Assembly: GCA_031002005.1 (NCBI GenBank)
Contig: JARYHS010013631.1
Span: 68,755,832-68,819,831, forward strand
Reading direction: 5' to 3'
From: Vandiemenella viatica
Taxonomy: Eukaryota > Arthropoda > Insecta > Orthoptera > Morabidae
Length of the DNA: 64,000 nt
Shown here piece by piece: positions 12,405-22,600 of the stretch. Each line of letters opens with the position of its first letter. The first letter of the stretch is position 1. The position numbers were made by a program, and so were the translations under genes. The notes beneath the pieces were generated by a model, which was not told the origin of the DNA, searched no databases, and saw only the letters and a list, made by a program, of their open reading frames with translations.

Positions 12405-13569
12405 CCAGCATTTTAGATTTGAACCTCAAAAAAAAATAAAAAAATGGAGAGCTGAAATTTGGCACAGACGTTCCTTAGTATGAAAGAAACTAGTACCGAA
12501 AATTCCCCACCTATGGGGTGTCCGCGTCAGTTTTTTTGAGGCCAAAAGGGCTTAAAAAGGGATTGAGTGCCAAATCGGTATAAACTCGTAACATTTAAAA
12601 TATCAGACTAAGTAACGTTTTATTGCACCCTAGGTAATTAGGATAGGCTAACAACTGCATAAAAGTGTAATATCGTCACTATTATTATTTAAAAGTAAAA
12701 GTATAGTCATTTTTTTCATGAAGGCAGTACGAAACATTACTTTTTTTTCAATTTCTCTGCATTGCGGAAAAACTGTCAAAGTTACCAAATCATGACCTAC
12801 GTTTAAAGTTGAAGTACACACTTTCAGCATTAAAATGGTATATCGTTCATCCCTCTGTTGTCGAGATACACGTTGAAACAAGCACACGTGAGTCAGCGCT
12901 GGGCAGAGAGCTCCGCGCGCCGCTCCCCGTGCATTATGGGTATGAACCTGAAAGAAAGAAAGAAAAAAAATATAGACCTGAAAATTGACAAGGATGTTGT
13001 TTACTACCTAAGAAACATGTCTTGAAAAGTTCCCATCTCTGAGGTGTCCTCTTCTTAGTTTTATCGGGCCAAAAAATTTTAAATGGGACTAAATACCATA
13101 ATCAGTATAAACGCCTTGTAGCTCTTAAAATATCAACATTAGTATCATTTAATTGCAGATAAGTAATTTGGAAGGCTAATTATTGAATGATGGGGTAGTT
13201 TCGAGCGTAATTATTGTACACAAGTTTAAAAAAAACTGATATGGTCGTGAAACAGGTACAAAACATGACTTATTTCGTAACAGATTCGCTAAAAACTATC
13301 AAATTTATCAAGACCTATTTTCAAAGTTTCAGAACGCAGTTTCCGCATTAAAATCGTATATTCATCATGTTTTTGTGACAAACGGTTGGTGAGATATGCA
13401 TCGAAACTTTCGAAACAACGCGCAGAGCTAAGCATTAAGCGCCGTTTCACTTATCATTCCTCTATCTGCATCATTCTAATCTCTTCAAACAGTGCGCCGA
13501 GATTTTGTGCTCTTGCCATTATATAAAAATGACAGGAAAAAACCTTGTAAATGACGAAACATTTTGAAA

Positions 13570-14130
13570 AATTATAAATTATACAAATTTTTATTAAAAT
13601 CTTGGAATGAAATTTGAAGTTCAGCTTCATCATCGTACTCATCGGAACCATTATAGGTGACATTATCGCATGCAGATCCTTGGCAATTTCCACACATTAG
13701 TGAACACTCCAGCTCACATTGCACACATTCACACCTATTTCCGCAGATGTTCTTACAATCGCAGAACACCAAATTGATGAGATGATCCGGAGCATGCGGA
13801 AGTCTGTTAGTCACTGGCACAAGAGCTCCATTCTGATTTTTCCATCCCCAGTCTTATAAAGAATCTCCTAGCCAGTCTTGAATCTGTTACTCTTAGAGAA
13901 CGTTGCTTACATGCTGCTGATGTTTGTGGAAGGGACACAAGCTAGAAGAATGAAGTGACTGATTTGGTTGCAAACTTACGACTGTGTTTTATTACCAGAA
14001 GTTCGTCCAAATTTTGACACTGAGAGATAACATTGTCGTAGAGGGCAAGGGAAAACATCTTTCCTGCTGATATTGTCTTCTTTCTGTGCCTGGGATGTAC
14101 GAATGTTTTCGCTTTGTCACGCAATACTGT
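13570..14130 (-). pseudogene. Decayed gene for a Cys-rich arthropod protein of unknown function (left arm)
   Basis: The minus strand reads as the C-terminal part of a protein type I recognise from many insect genomes, always as an uncharacterised protein. There is a stretch 'SLPQTSAACKQRSLRV', then a 'DWGWK' motif, then 'LPHAPDHLINLVFCDC', then a dense run of about ten Cys spaced like a CXC/zinc-binding cluster, ending in an acidic tail. Several frames are needed: a stop interrupts the sequence just before DWGWK near 13856, and the 60-codon frame at 13942-14124 is out of register. So it is not functional. The cluster itself is intact in the open frame 13572-13820. No catalytic domain is visible. 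The family assignment comes from memory of the motif order. Confidence 0.45.
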
Positions 14131-14576
14131 ACAACCCTTTAATAACTTCCAGCCTTTTTTTTTTTTTTTCAGTGTTCTGCCACGTTGAAGATCTTACTAC
14201 GAGGTTTGCTTGTGGCAGGGTGAACATTTATACGATTTCTTTCACTAACTCTTGCTACCAACATAACCAGGACATCCGTACCGTTGGAATTGACCGCTAC
14301 CTCTTGACCCCTGTTAAATTTCTAGTGCAAACGATGCAATACTGGCTTGTTGTTGTTTTAAGGGCGCGTCGACAGCGGGGTCATTAGCGCGCAATACTGG
14401 CATCCGTCTCCTTTACAGTGAATGGCGCTGTGACACACAGTCTTGAATTTGTTCACACGAATTCGGCAAGCTGATTTTATGACAGTTTTTCAGAATTGTC
14501 AACCGTGTTGTGGTGAGCGAAAACATAATCAGAAGTTTTTCCCCGGATCTTCGACGATGCTCCTCTTTTCCTTGTC

Positions 14577-14951
14577 ATGTGTTCACATCCATTGTTTGCC
14601 GTTGCTCTCCTTAATTTGGTGCCCTGCAATTGTAAGAACATCTGCGGAAATAGGTGTGCAATGTCTGAATGTGTGCAATGTGAGCTGGAGTGTTCACTTA
14701 TGTGTGAACATTGCCAAGGATCTGCATGCGATAAGTCACCTATAATGGTTCAGATCATGAGTACGATGATGAAGCTGAACTTTAAATTTCATTCAAAGAT
14801 TTTAATAAAAATTTGTATAATTTATAATTTTGCAAAATGTTTCGTCATTTTCAAGGTTTCTTTCTGTCAGTTTATAATAATGCCAAGGGCACAAAATCTC
14901 AGCGCACTGTTCGAAGAGATTAGAATGATGCAGACAGAAGAGGAAGGGTAA
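14577..14951 (+). pseudogene. Second, inverted copy of the Cys-rich protein fragment (right arm)
   Basis: A plus-strand open frame of 124 codons carries the same Cys cluster, 'CNCKNICGNRC', followed by 'ECVQCELECSLMC'. It differs from the left-arm copy by several substitutions and a three-residue insertion. After the cluster the frame shifts relative to the left copy, giving 'PIMVQIMSTMMKLNFKFHSK' in place of the acidic tail. The N-terminal DWGWK part is not readable here. It is a palindromic partner of 13572-13820, not an independent gene. Confidence 0.45.
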
Positions 14952-15960
14952 GTGGAACGGCGCTTATGCTTAGCTCTGCGCGTTGTTTCGATGATATCTC
15001 ACCAACCGTTTGTCACAAAAACATGATGAATACACCATTTCAATGCTGAAACTGCGTTCTAACTTTGATAATAGGCCTTCAAGTTTTTAGCAAATCTGAC
15101 TTTGTTACAAAACAAGTCATTTTCGTACCTGTTTCACTATCAAATGTGAGATTTTTTTACTTCTGTCCAATAATTACGTCCAAAACTACGCCGTCTTTCA
15201 ATAATTAGCCTTTCCAATTACAATTAAATGATACAAAAGCTGATATTTTAAGACCTACAAGACGTTTATACTGATTATGACATTTAAGCCCTAATTAAAA
15301 CTTTTGCCCTGATAAAACTATGAAGAGGACACCTCAGAGATGGGGACTTTTCAAGACATGATTCTTAGGTAGTAAGTAATATCTGTACCAATTTTCAGGT
15401 CTACATTATATTTTTTCAGGTTAATACCCATAATGGCCGGGGAGCGGTGCGCGGAGCTCTCGGCCCAGCGTTGACTCACGTGTGCTTGTTTCAACGCGTA
15501 TCTCACAACCATATGTCGCAGAGGGATGAACGATATACCATTTTAATGCTGAAAGTGTGTACTACAACTTTTATCATAGGTCCCGACCTGGTAACTTTGA
15601 CAGTTTTTCCGCAATGCAGAGAAATTAAAAAAAAAAGTTATGTTTCGTACTGCCTTCATGATAAAATGTGACTATACTTTTACTTTTAAATAATAATAGT
15701 GCCGATATTACACTTTTATGCAGTGGTTAGCCTATCCTAATTACCTAGGTGCAATAAAACTTATTAAGTCTGATTTTAAATTTACAATGAGTTTATACAG
15801 ATTTGGCACTCAATCCTTTTAACCCTTTTGACCTAAAAAAAACTATGACGGAACCCTAGAGGTGGGGACTTTTCAGTACTTGTTTCTTAGGTACTAAGGA
15901 ACGTCTGTGCCAAATTTAATTTCTACATTATTTTTCTCGAGGTTACGCCTAAAATCTGTA

Positions 15961-16782
15961 TAAATGCTTGTACTAAATGTGTATTGCCGGACAAATAAAT
16001 TGTTCTGTGGACAGAGCAAGAAGAGAGAATGTCTGTATTTACGAGGCATTGACACAAGACCGATTGTCTTGAAAAGTGGACAGTTTTGGAAATTTGTGAG
16101 CGACAGAATTTTCAGATTTGATGGGTTCTTGTGGCGCTACGACAGAGATATATTGTGTATGGATTTTCTATACGATGTTTTAATCCCCTTGCGATTTTTG
16201 GAAGAATTAAGTGATTCGTCGAAGATGGACAGCCATATCATTAAATCCTTGATTTGAGATAGGCCATTCAACAGGTGAAAGACCCACAAAATTCTGGGAA
16301 TTAAATTGTCAGTTCAACCTCCTTGTGGAAAGGAAGAGAAGTAAAAACCGAGCGATAAATCACTGTCAATCGGCGCGATTTCACAAAGCAATTCCGATGG
16401 ACCTGAAAGTATTTTAGGGAATGTACATAGGTGAAACAGAAGATACACTTTTTGAAGATGACCCTAGACTGAGGCCAAAATTTCTGATTCATAACCAAAT
16501 GGCACAGAACCCGGGAAGGAATTTTAATTATAAATGCACATTCAAATGAAACTGCTTCTAGTGAACGACTCAAAGTCCTGTTAATCAGTTGCGTGCGTGG
16601 AGATCCATTAAGGTGCATCACCCTAATTATGAGAGTTTATCAAATATAAAAGATCTTTTAATTAGAAGATCTTGATTTCATTATTCTGGGCTATATTGGA
16701 GATGATCCAGTATAGTTTCGTGAAATTTTAGCGTCTCCACACTTCCAGACTGTAATTGCTACACTAATTTAGACAGTTATTC

Positions 16783-16783
<1 letters not shown>
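15961..16783. other. No supported feature
   Basis: A 97-codon plus frame (15964-16257) and a 106-codon minus frame (16301-16621) are open, but their translations match no family I know. Confidence 0.35.

Positions 16784-16837
<54 letters not shown>
16784..16837. repeat. (GT)n microsatellite
   Basis: About 27 uninterrupted GT dinucleotides. Confidence 0.98.
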
Positions 16838-16838
<1 letters not shown>

Positions 16839-17639
16839 CGCAAAATTTCTGAATCGACGCTGTATTGTAATAGCACTTCAATAACCACTTGATCACTGAA
16901 GATAGGTAAACGACTATAGGAACAAGCGCGTAGCATTACCAAATAATAAACTCTGTTGTCACATGAATGAGAAGTATTCCGTGCCTATTTCGTAATGTGT
17001 ATATTTGATTAGCGCTCCTAATTGTTGCTGTTAATTCAAGTTGGGAAGTCTTGTACCAATTCAAAAAGCTTTGCGTTATCTTAGCGACTATAGTCATTTC
17101 TTCAGGGATTAAATTAATGCTGAAGGGTATTCCAAAAGGAGTAAGCCTATGCGGTGATGGAAAAAAATTTTCTCCGCTATCTTGACGGAGTATGTAGATG
17201 TAATGTTCTCTCTCGCTCTATGCTGTAGTTTTCTTCATATTAATGCAACCGTTACAACTTTTTTCACCTACCTATTTCAGATCCTCATATATTTCTTCTC
17301 TGCAGTTCAAGGGAATTGCGTCTTTGAAAATGAGTCTTCATACAATCTCCTATAAGACTATTTCGGAACTACTAACATAGATTTCAGAACGATATTTTAG
17401 GCGTTATCATCACAGTACAAATTTCAATGTTTCAAAGGATTGCGTGGTCAATCTCTCCTAATCATAGGGTCTAAGCACATAATTATTGTATCAGTAGATA
17501 CAGTTTAAGTTCTTGTTGATAAATCATTGTTTAGAAGATTACTTGTTATTGCTAAACTGCTTCCTATATCTTCTTCCCTCCGCCTGTATTATTATTTTCT
17601 AAATAATAAAATCCTTCAATTAGTAGCGCATATGTCGAT
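16838..17639. other. No supported feature
   Basis: AT-rich and apparently unique; no motif found. Confidence 0.4.
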
Positions 17640-18095
17640 GGGCGTATCCTGCAAGGGACAGGGGAAGGGGAGGGGGCAATTAAGTTGCCTTCAGTACGCT
17701 CGACGAGTGAAGAACTTGCTCAGGAGCACTTTGGGAGAGGAAAGATTGACTGGATTAACCTGATGAGTGTGCATCGCAATTTATTGAAAGAACACAGTGA
17801 GATATTTACAAAAAGGTTATTGAAAATTTTTCTGAATATCCGAGACGGTTAATGTTTACATAAAAAGCTATAATTGAGTTACGATCTTAATTAACTACAT
17901 AGTAGGTCTTTAGATTAAGAGGTTGGATTACTAGATTAATCAATAATAAAAGTTTCAATAGGTTTGAGTTTCATTTTGTAAGAAATCGTCATGTATAAGT
18001 CCCCCCCCCCAATTCCTCGAAACCAACATGAGTTGCGTCCCCCTCCCAAAGTTCAAATCTTGCTTCCCCCTCTAGTTCTGATCCTGGATACGCCC
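17640..18095. mobile_element. TIR-bounded MITE, probably hAT-like
   Basis: The left end 'gggcgtatcctgcaaggg' is inverted at the right end '...atcctggatacgccc'. Purine-rich (left) and pyrimidine-rich (right) tracts sit just inside the ends. The flanks 'tatgtcgat' (left) and 'tatgtcaat' (right, 5 bp beyond the apparent end) are nearly identical and may be the target duplication. No transposase is encoded. Confidence 0.55.
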
Positions 18096-18802
18096 TTAAA
18101 TATGTCAATCATAACTCCAACAGCAAGATCATTTCCAATCCACTGCATAGTGAAGCACTGACTATATGAAGACATGTCAAATTTCTTTAATAGACAACGG
18201 AGGCAATCGACGAATCTAAAATGAAATAGAAAATATCGTGGTCCGATTTAATAAATGGTTAACGCATTCCTCAGAAGGATTGAGAGTTTTGAAGTGAATT
18301 ACTTACATAAGCGAAATAGTGGAAACAAAAGTTCCTTAGTTTTTTATTACTTTTCAGAGGAGCAAGAATTATTAAAAATGGCAAAAACAAAAATGAGTGG
18401 AAATACACTCGATAGTAATAATCATTAGGGATATCGTTTTTTATAACGATAAGCATACTACTTAAAAAAAAGGCCACATCTATTAACTAAGAATAAACTT
18501 TTTAATTTACTTGATACATTCGTAAAATCTGAAAGAAACGAGTGAACGGAGTTCAGTTAAAGATTTCTTGAACAGCGTTAATACAACATATCGAGGCATT
18601 CCAAGTTTCCTGGTCATGGAGAGAAACAGTCTGTTGAAATAAAACGTCCTTAAGATCGCCACGGTATTGTAATCTACGCTGACTGATTTGGAACTGTTTC
18701 CAGACATGGCAGCTAAAGTAGAGGAAGGTAAATTATAACACAAACTGTATATGAAAATTATCTAGTGGCTCACTGGTTTTTTGCGTCTGACAGATCGAAA
18801 GA
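18096..18802. other. No supported feature
   Basis: AT-rich; two minus-strand open frames (18271-18477, 18507-18743) have no recognisable domain. Confidence 0.4.
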
Positions 18803-18862
18803 TCCCTCCCCCCGTCACCCCCCCCCGTCACCCCCCCCCCCCGTCACCCCCCCCCCGTCCCC
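18803..18862. repeat. C-rich minisatellite (CCGTCACCCCCC units)
   Basis: Four to five units of 'ccgtcac' separated by C runs of varying length. Confidence 0.9.
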
Positions 18863-18889
18863 ATGTACTCCGAATCCGTCTCTGTGCCG

Positions 18890-19218
18890 CAGAGGCGTAT
18901 CTAGGTCAACAAGGGCCCCGGTGCAAAAAAATTATTTTGGGCCCTCAGGCCAGATGGGCGACCATTTCTTTGCTGGTAGGGGCCTCCTGAGCAGTGAAGG
19001 CCCTTAGTGAGAGGCCCTGTGTCTCAGGGGCCCCCTTAGACGACGATAGAGCTAAAAAAAAAGTCGCCATTTTGCCGTGAAGGCCCGTGGGCCCTCTAAA
19101 CTGCGCTTTGGGGGGCGTCAGAGTTGCGCCTGGGGCCCCCTGATGTATGATTGGGGCCCCCCGAGCGTAGGGGCCCCGGTGCACTGCACTGCCTAACCCC
19201 ATAATAGCTACGCCCCTG
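18890..19218. mobile_element. hAT-like MITE with GC-rich body
   Basis: The left end 'cagaggcgtatctagg' and right end 'tagctacgcccctg' are inverted copies of a CAGRGGCGTAKCTA end. This end is common among short animal MITEs with 'gggcccc' interiors. The flank 'ctctgtgc' lies 2 bp outside the left end and 'ctctgtgg' directly follows the right end. That fits an 8-bp hAT target duplication with small changes. The body has repeated 'ggggcccc' blocks and no transposase. Confidence 0.7.
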
Positions 19219-19301
19219 CTCTGTGGGGATTTTCATAGGCCCATAACCCGACCTTCACCTCTGGCACAGCTTGCTGTGTAATGTGAAGTACGCCAGAAAG
19301 C

Positions 19302-19400
19302 TTCCGTGGTTCAGATTCCACTTTAAACTGTAGGTCCCCTGTACCCGGTAGGACTACCAGCGAGGACAGTTTTACAAGCGCGGAAAAATCTAAACTGTCA
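19302..19400 (+). mobile_element. SINE family B 3' fragment
   Basis: It begins 'ttccgtggttcagattccac' and continues 'actgtaggtccc', as in the copy at 50340-50390. No tRNA-like head precedes it. Confidence 0.5.
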
Positions 19401-19571
19401 TTTGGCAGCAGGACCCTTCAGGGATTTCCCGGCCAACAATGCCATAGACATTTAAACTTTTAAGTCAGCCGCACACACGACCAGATGTTGTAGTCATCCT
19501 GTGGTCCTCGAAAACTGTATACATGGTTAGCAGCAGGAATATTAAAAATTTAATTCTGACTAAATTAAATA

Positions 19572-20358
19572 CAGGGTGACAATTGTTGAACTATATGAAA
19601 TAAAACATAAATTAATTAAAAATAACTAAGTGCACAAACTTTATTCGACATGTAAACGTCACTACAGATATTCGGGTTTAGGTTATGACATGTTCGGTAT
19701 GGCTGCCATCACTGGCTACGATGTGGCGCAGACGAATAGCAAAATTCTGCATGACCCGCTGAAGTGTCGGAACATCGATGCTGTCGACGACCTCCTGAAT
19801 GGCAGTCGTCAGCTCAGCAATGGTTTCTGGGTTAATTCAATTTTTAAAGTAGCCCCTCAAAAATGAGACACGTATTCAGATCCGGAGAATATGGCGGCCA
19901 AGCGAGTCCCATTCCAGTGGCCTCTGGAAGCGCTCCTCCAGAACATCAAACACTTTCTTGGTCCAACGGGGTCGAGCTCCATCTAGCATGAAACACATCT
20001 TGTCGAAATCGGGGTCACTTTGGATGGTGGGGATGAAACCATTTTCCAAAACATTCACGTATCGTTCAGTAATCACCTTGCCGTCAACGAATATCTGACT
20101 GATTATTCCGTGACTAGACACTGCACACCTCAGTCACCCGTTGAAGGTGGAGAGACTTCCTGATCGCGAAATACGGATTCTCAGTCCTGTAAATGCGCCA
20201 ATTTTGCTTACTGACGAACGCATCCAAATGAAAGTGGCCATATTCGCATCAAATTCCCATCATGCCCTGCGGCCAACCACCAAGTTTGAACTTCATCACG
20301 CGAACCGTTTAGAAGTTATGATGTTTTCATTTCATATAGTTCAATAATTGTCACCCTG
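19572..20358 (-). mobile_element. Tc1/mariner-superfamily transposon relic with TIRs and TA duplication
   Basis: Both ends carry a TIR of about 33 bp, 'cagggtgacaattgttgaac' on the left and its near-perfect inverse ending 'gttcaataattgtcaccctg' on the right. Each is flanked by TA, the target of this superfamily. The minus strand holds the decayed transposase (next entry). The same 'cagggtg' end occurs on the element at 29768-30405, so the two are related families. At 787 bp it is too short for a complete autonomous element. Confidence 0.85.
19640..20121 (-). pseudogene. Transposase pseudogene (Tc1/mariner-like DDE)
   Basis: The open frame 19876-20121 holds 'LDGARPRWTKKVFDVLEERF', the region around the second catalytic Asp (D-G-A-R-P). 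In a shifted frame, the 'PPYSPDL' motif before the third acidic residue follows. Another frame continues with 'FLRGYFKN' and a C-terminal helix block 'IAELTTAIQEVVDSIDVPTL' down to about 19640. So at least two frameshifts break the gene near 19870-19920. The third acidic residue cannot be read where expected, and the N-terminal DNA-binding half is missing. The element cannot move itself. Confidence 0.75.
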
Positions 20359-20790
20359 TATCATGACAGAACATAAATTAGAGAAAATTGTTCACATAAA
20401 ATGGATGTTTACTGCCAAAAGCGAATATAACCTATGAAGAAAACTTTCTAAAAGCAATGAATGTTTTTCTATCAAAAATTTGGTATTTCCAGGATATGAT
20501 GATACCTGACTAGAATGTTTATTATCAAAGAGAGCCATTCCTTTGAGGATTAAGTTAAAAACCGTTTGGGGGATTACTGTTGATGTATATGTTTATGGAG
20601 ACCCGTTAGAGCCGTTAACAATTTTTTTACCTACGTGTAAATTAACTAAGCTCGTGAGTAAGCGGTGTGTAGAATTATTTTTGACTCTTTACTGGTCCCC
20701 CTGATGTCATTGCTCTGGGGTTAACTGCAATCCGGTGACCACCTATGCAGGTTAATGGCTTCTTCGACTAATGTTAGTGGTTTGTTGCAG
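20359..20790. other. No gene; sequence upstream of the formin-like exon
   Basis: The end of this stretch, 'gtggtttgttgcag', is a reasonable 3' splice site for the next feature. Nothing else is recognised; a TATA box or CpG-rich promoter is not apparent. Confidence 0.4.
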
Positions 20791-21133
20791 GTTCGCGCGG
20801 CATGAGCTCGCAGGAGTTGTGGTCGCACGCGGTTGAGGTGACGAGGGATCGGGGGCGGCGCCGTGGAGGCCGCAGGGGGCGTGGGGGTCGCTGGAGTCGC
20901 GGTCGCCGCGGAGGCGGCAGCGGCAGTAGCGGAGGCAGCGGCGGCGGGAGTCCCAGCGGCGGGGGCGGCGGCAGTGCCAGCGGCGCATGCAGCGCCAGTC
21001 AGCAGCTGCTGCACGACCTCCGCACTGGCGCTGACCTCTCCCACTGGGAGGCAGACCTGTGCATACAGATGCTGCTCACACCTGCAGTCACCAACTACTG
21101 TGCCATCCGCAAGATGCTCGAGCAGGCACCAAG
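20791..21133 (+). CDS. Exon of an inverted formin (INF2/Formin 3)-like gene: Gly/Arg-rich leader and start of the GBD/FH3 domain
   Basis: Formins nucleate and elongate unbranched actin filaments. The N-terminal GBD/FH3 region mediates regulation and autoinhibition. The frame from ATG 20802 gives a leader 'MSSQELWSHAVEV', then about 45 residues rich in Gly, Arg and Ser. 'QQLLHDLRTGADLSHWEADL' follows, leading into 'CIQMLLTPAVTNYCAIRKML'. The spacing E-x-x-CI-x-x-L-x-x-P-x-V-x-NY-x-x-I-RK-x-LE matches the start of the INF2 GBD/FH3 domain. A donor 'caag|gtcagt' lies just after the LE motif (exon end 21133, splitting an AG|N codon) and an acceptor 'ttgttgcag|g' at 20790. In-frame stop TAG at 20775 rules out extension without splicing. 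Past the donor the open frame runs 13 codons to a stop without homology, as expected for an intron. The next exon, expected to begin near a W-x-x-x-F-L motif, was not found in the window. ATG 20802 may be the true start, or the leader may continue upstream by splicing. Confidence 0.7.
20838..20990 (+). repeat. GC-rich imperfect trinucleotide tract inside the exon
   Basis: Runs of GGC/GGA/CGG/AGC codons encode Gly/Ser/Arg in the formin frame. The other plus frame is also open (Ala/Val-rich) and so is the minus strand (Ala-rich). Such tracts are prone to length change and explain the several overlapping open frames at this point. Confidence 0.8.
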
Positions 21134-22424
21134 GTCAGTACCATCACAGGACAATGCTACACGACCACCTGCATAACACTTTTTGTGTGCTGTTTAGTGT
21201 TGCAAAAAACTTTTCTGGTTTGAAAAAAAAAATGAAAAAAACTATAAAAAAAACTATGAAAAAAAGTTCTTTTCTGGGACACGTTTTTTTTCCCATAACT
21301 ACTAAATCTCAAATTTGTAAGGCATTTATCGTTTAATACGACTGTTTTAGAGTTTATTCTAAGTACTTATCTTAATTTTTAATCTACTATATTTTTCTGG
21401 TTCAGTTGGGAAAAAAAAAAAATTACGAAAATATCGGCAACATTGACTGAAATTTTCTTTTATGAACGGGGACTTCCCGAAGAGGCTAGGTTGCGCGAGA
21501 AGGAATACCCGTTCCCCGTTGTTTGGATTGATACTCTCTATTTGAACTAGTGCTGCCAGCCCTACAGAATTTATCGGTAGACCTACGGATCTTTTCAAAA
21601 AATTAGGAATTTAAAATTTATCTACGGTTTTTTGCATCTTTTTATTACTTATTGTGCTTTCCTTATATTCGTAAACTTGTTAAACTCTCGGCGTATAGTC
21701 GTACACTCGTTAAATTGTCAGTAATTATGAATCATTTCTTGCAACCATTGGTGTAAATCAACGATTAAAAATAAATAAAGCTCCTATTTTGTATGATAGA
21801 TTTAAATTCAAAAATAAAGGACCGTAATAAAGAACTATCGGCGCAGTCTTTATGCACAGTGTGTACTTTGTTCACAAATTAAAATTACAATCAGTCTTTT
21901 GCGTACAATACAAGAACAACCAGTAAAAGAAAATGTAACTACTTCTGAAGTTATGGATATAGAAGAGACAGAAGAAGAAACAGAAAATTCCGACACCGAC
22001 CAAACTAGTGTTGGTAGTGCTGATACTAGTGAATGTGGTACTGACAGAGGATGAATAAAATTGTTACCTATATAGATATATTTAAGAATCATTATGTAAG
22101 ACGTTATATGATTCAGTACTTCGGTTTATTTAAGAATAATACAAGTCGAAAAACGAAAATTGAGCGAATCAGAGGTCTTTACCAGGATTCAGATATCCAA
22201 TTGCCTTAAGACTTTTAACACATCGGAAATTTCTCAGTAGTAATCTATATTTATAGTAAGTGTATCAAAATTGCGCTGTCCAATCAATCATCTGTCATAA
22301 TCTCAGTTGTTCAGTGATGTAGCTTGTAAGATCACCACGAGTCGATTCCGTACCTTATCGATAAACAGCTTCCGAGCCCAAAAATTTGCGGGAAAACTAG
22401 TCACTCAGCGGAATAGTCGAGGAG
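21134..22424. other. Probable intron of the formin-like gene, no other feature
   Basis: It starts with the donor 'gtcagtacc' and then AT-rich sequence with A-rich runs (21225-21265, 21411-21421). No further exon recognised. Confidence 0.35.
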
Positions 22425-22600
22425 TTGGTCTGGTAGTCAGGAGAGTTTTGGTTCGAATAAATATCCAGCCGTTCAGATTTCGATTTTTTTAAAGTTTCAC
22501 GAAATTAATCCAGGGGAATGGCGCATCGATTCGTTTATACAGGCAGTCAGTATCCCTTCCCGTTCCTTGATAACTGAACTCTAGTCTGCTAATTACCTAC
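22425..22600 (+). mobile_element. Degenerate SINE family A copy
   Basis: A head fragment 'ggtctggtagtcaggagag' is followed by 'ggttcgaataaatatccagc' (damaged B box), then 'cgttcagatttcgat', 'aatccaggggaatg' and 'tcccttcccgttccttgat'. The tail is lost. Confidence 0.6.

Larger units (their letters stand above)
12405..15960. mobile_element. Large foldback (inverted-repeat) element, about 3.5 kb
   Basis: The left arm (about 12405-13850) is repeated in reverse orientation as the right arm (about 14560-15960). Matching landmarks are 'tttggcacagacgttcctta' at 12459 versus 'aaggaacgtctgtgccaaat' at 15897, the 'gaaggcagtacgaaaca' block at 12720 versus 15647, and the Cys-rich coding block at 13700 versus 14650. 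Each arm also contains two diverged direct units (about 12440-12950 and 12960-13440 on the left) that share 'gggg.cttttcaag.ca'-type blocks. The arms differ at many positions, so the structure is old. The centre (about 13850-14560) is not symmetrical. Confidence 0.8.

Noticed and set aside
20863..21336. 157-codon Ala-rich frame overlapping the formin-like exon, and Ala-rich frames on the minus strand
   Set aside because: They are shadows of a GGC-type trinucleotide tract. Only the frame from 20802 has family homology and a matching splice donor.
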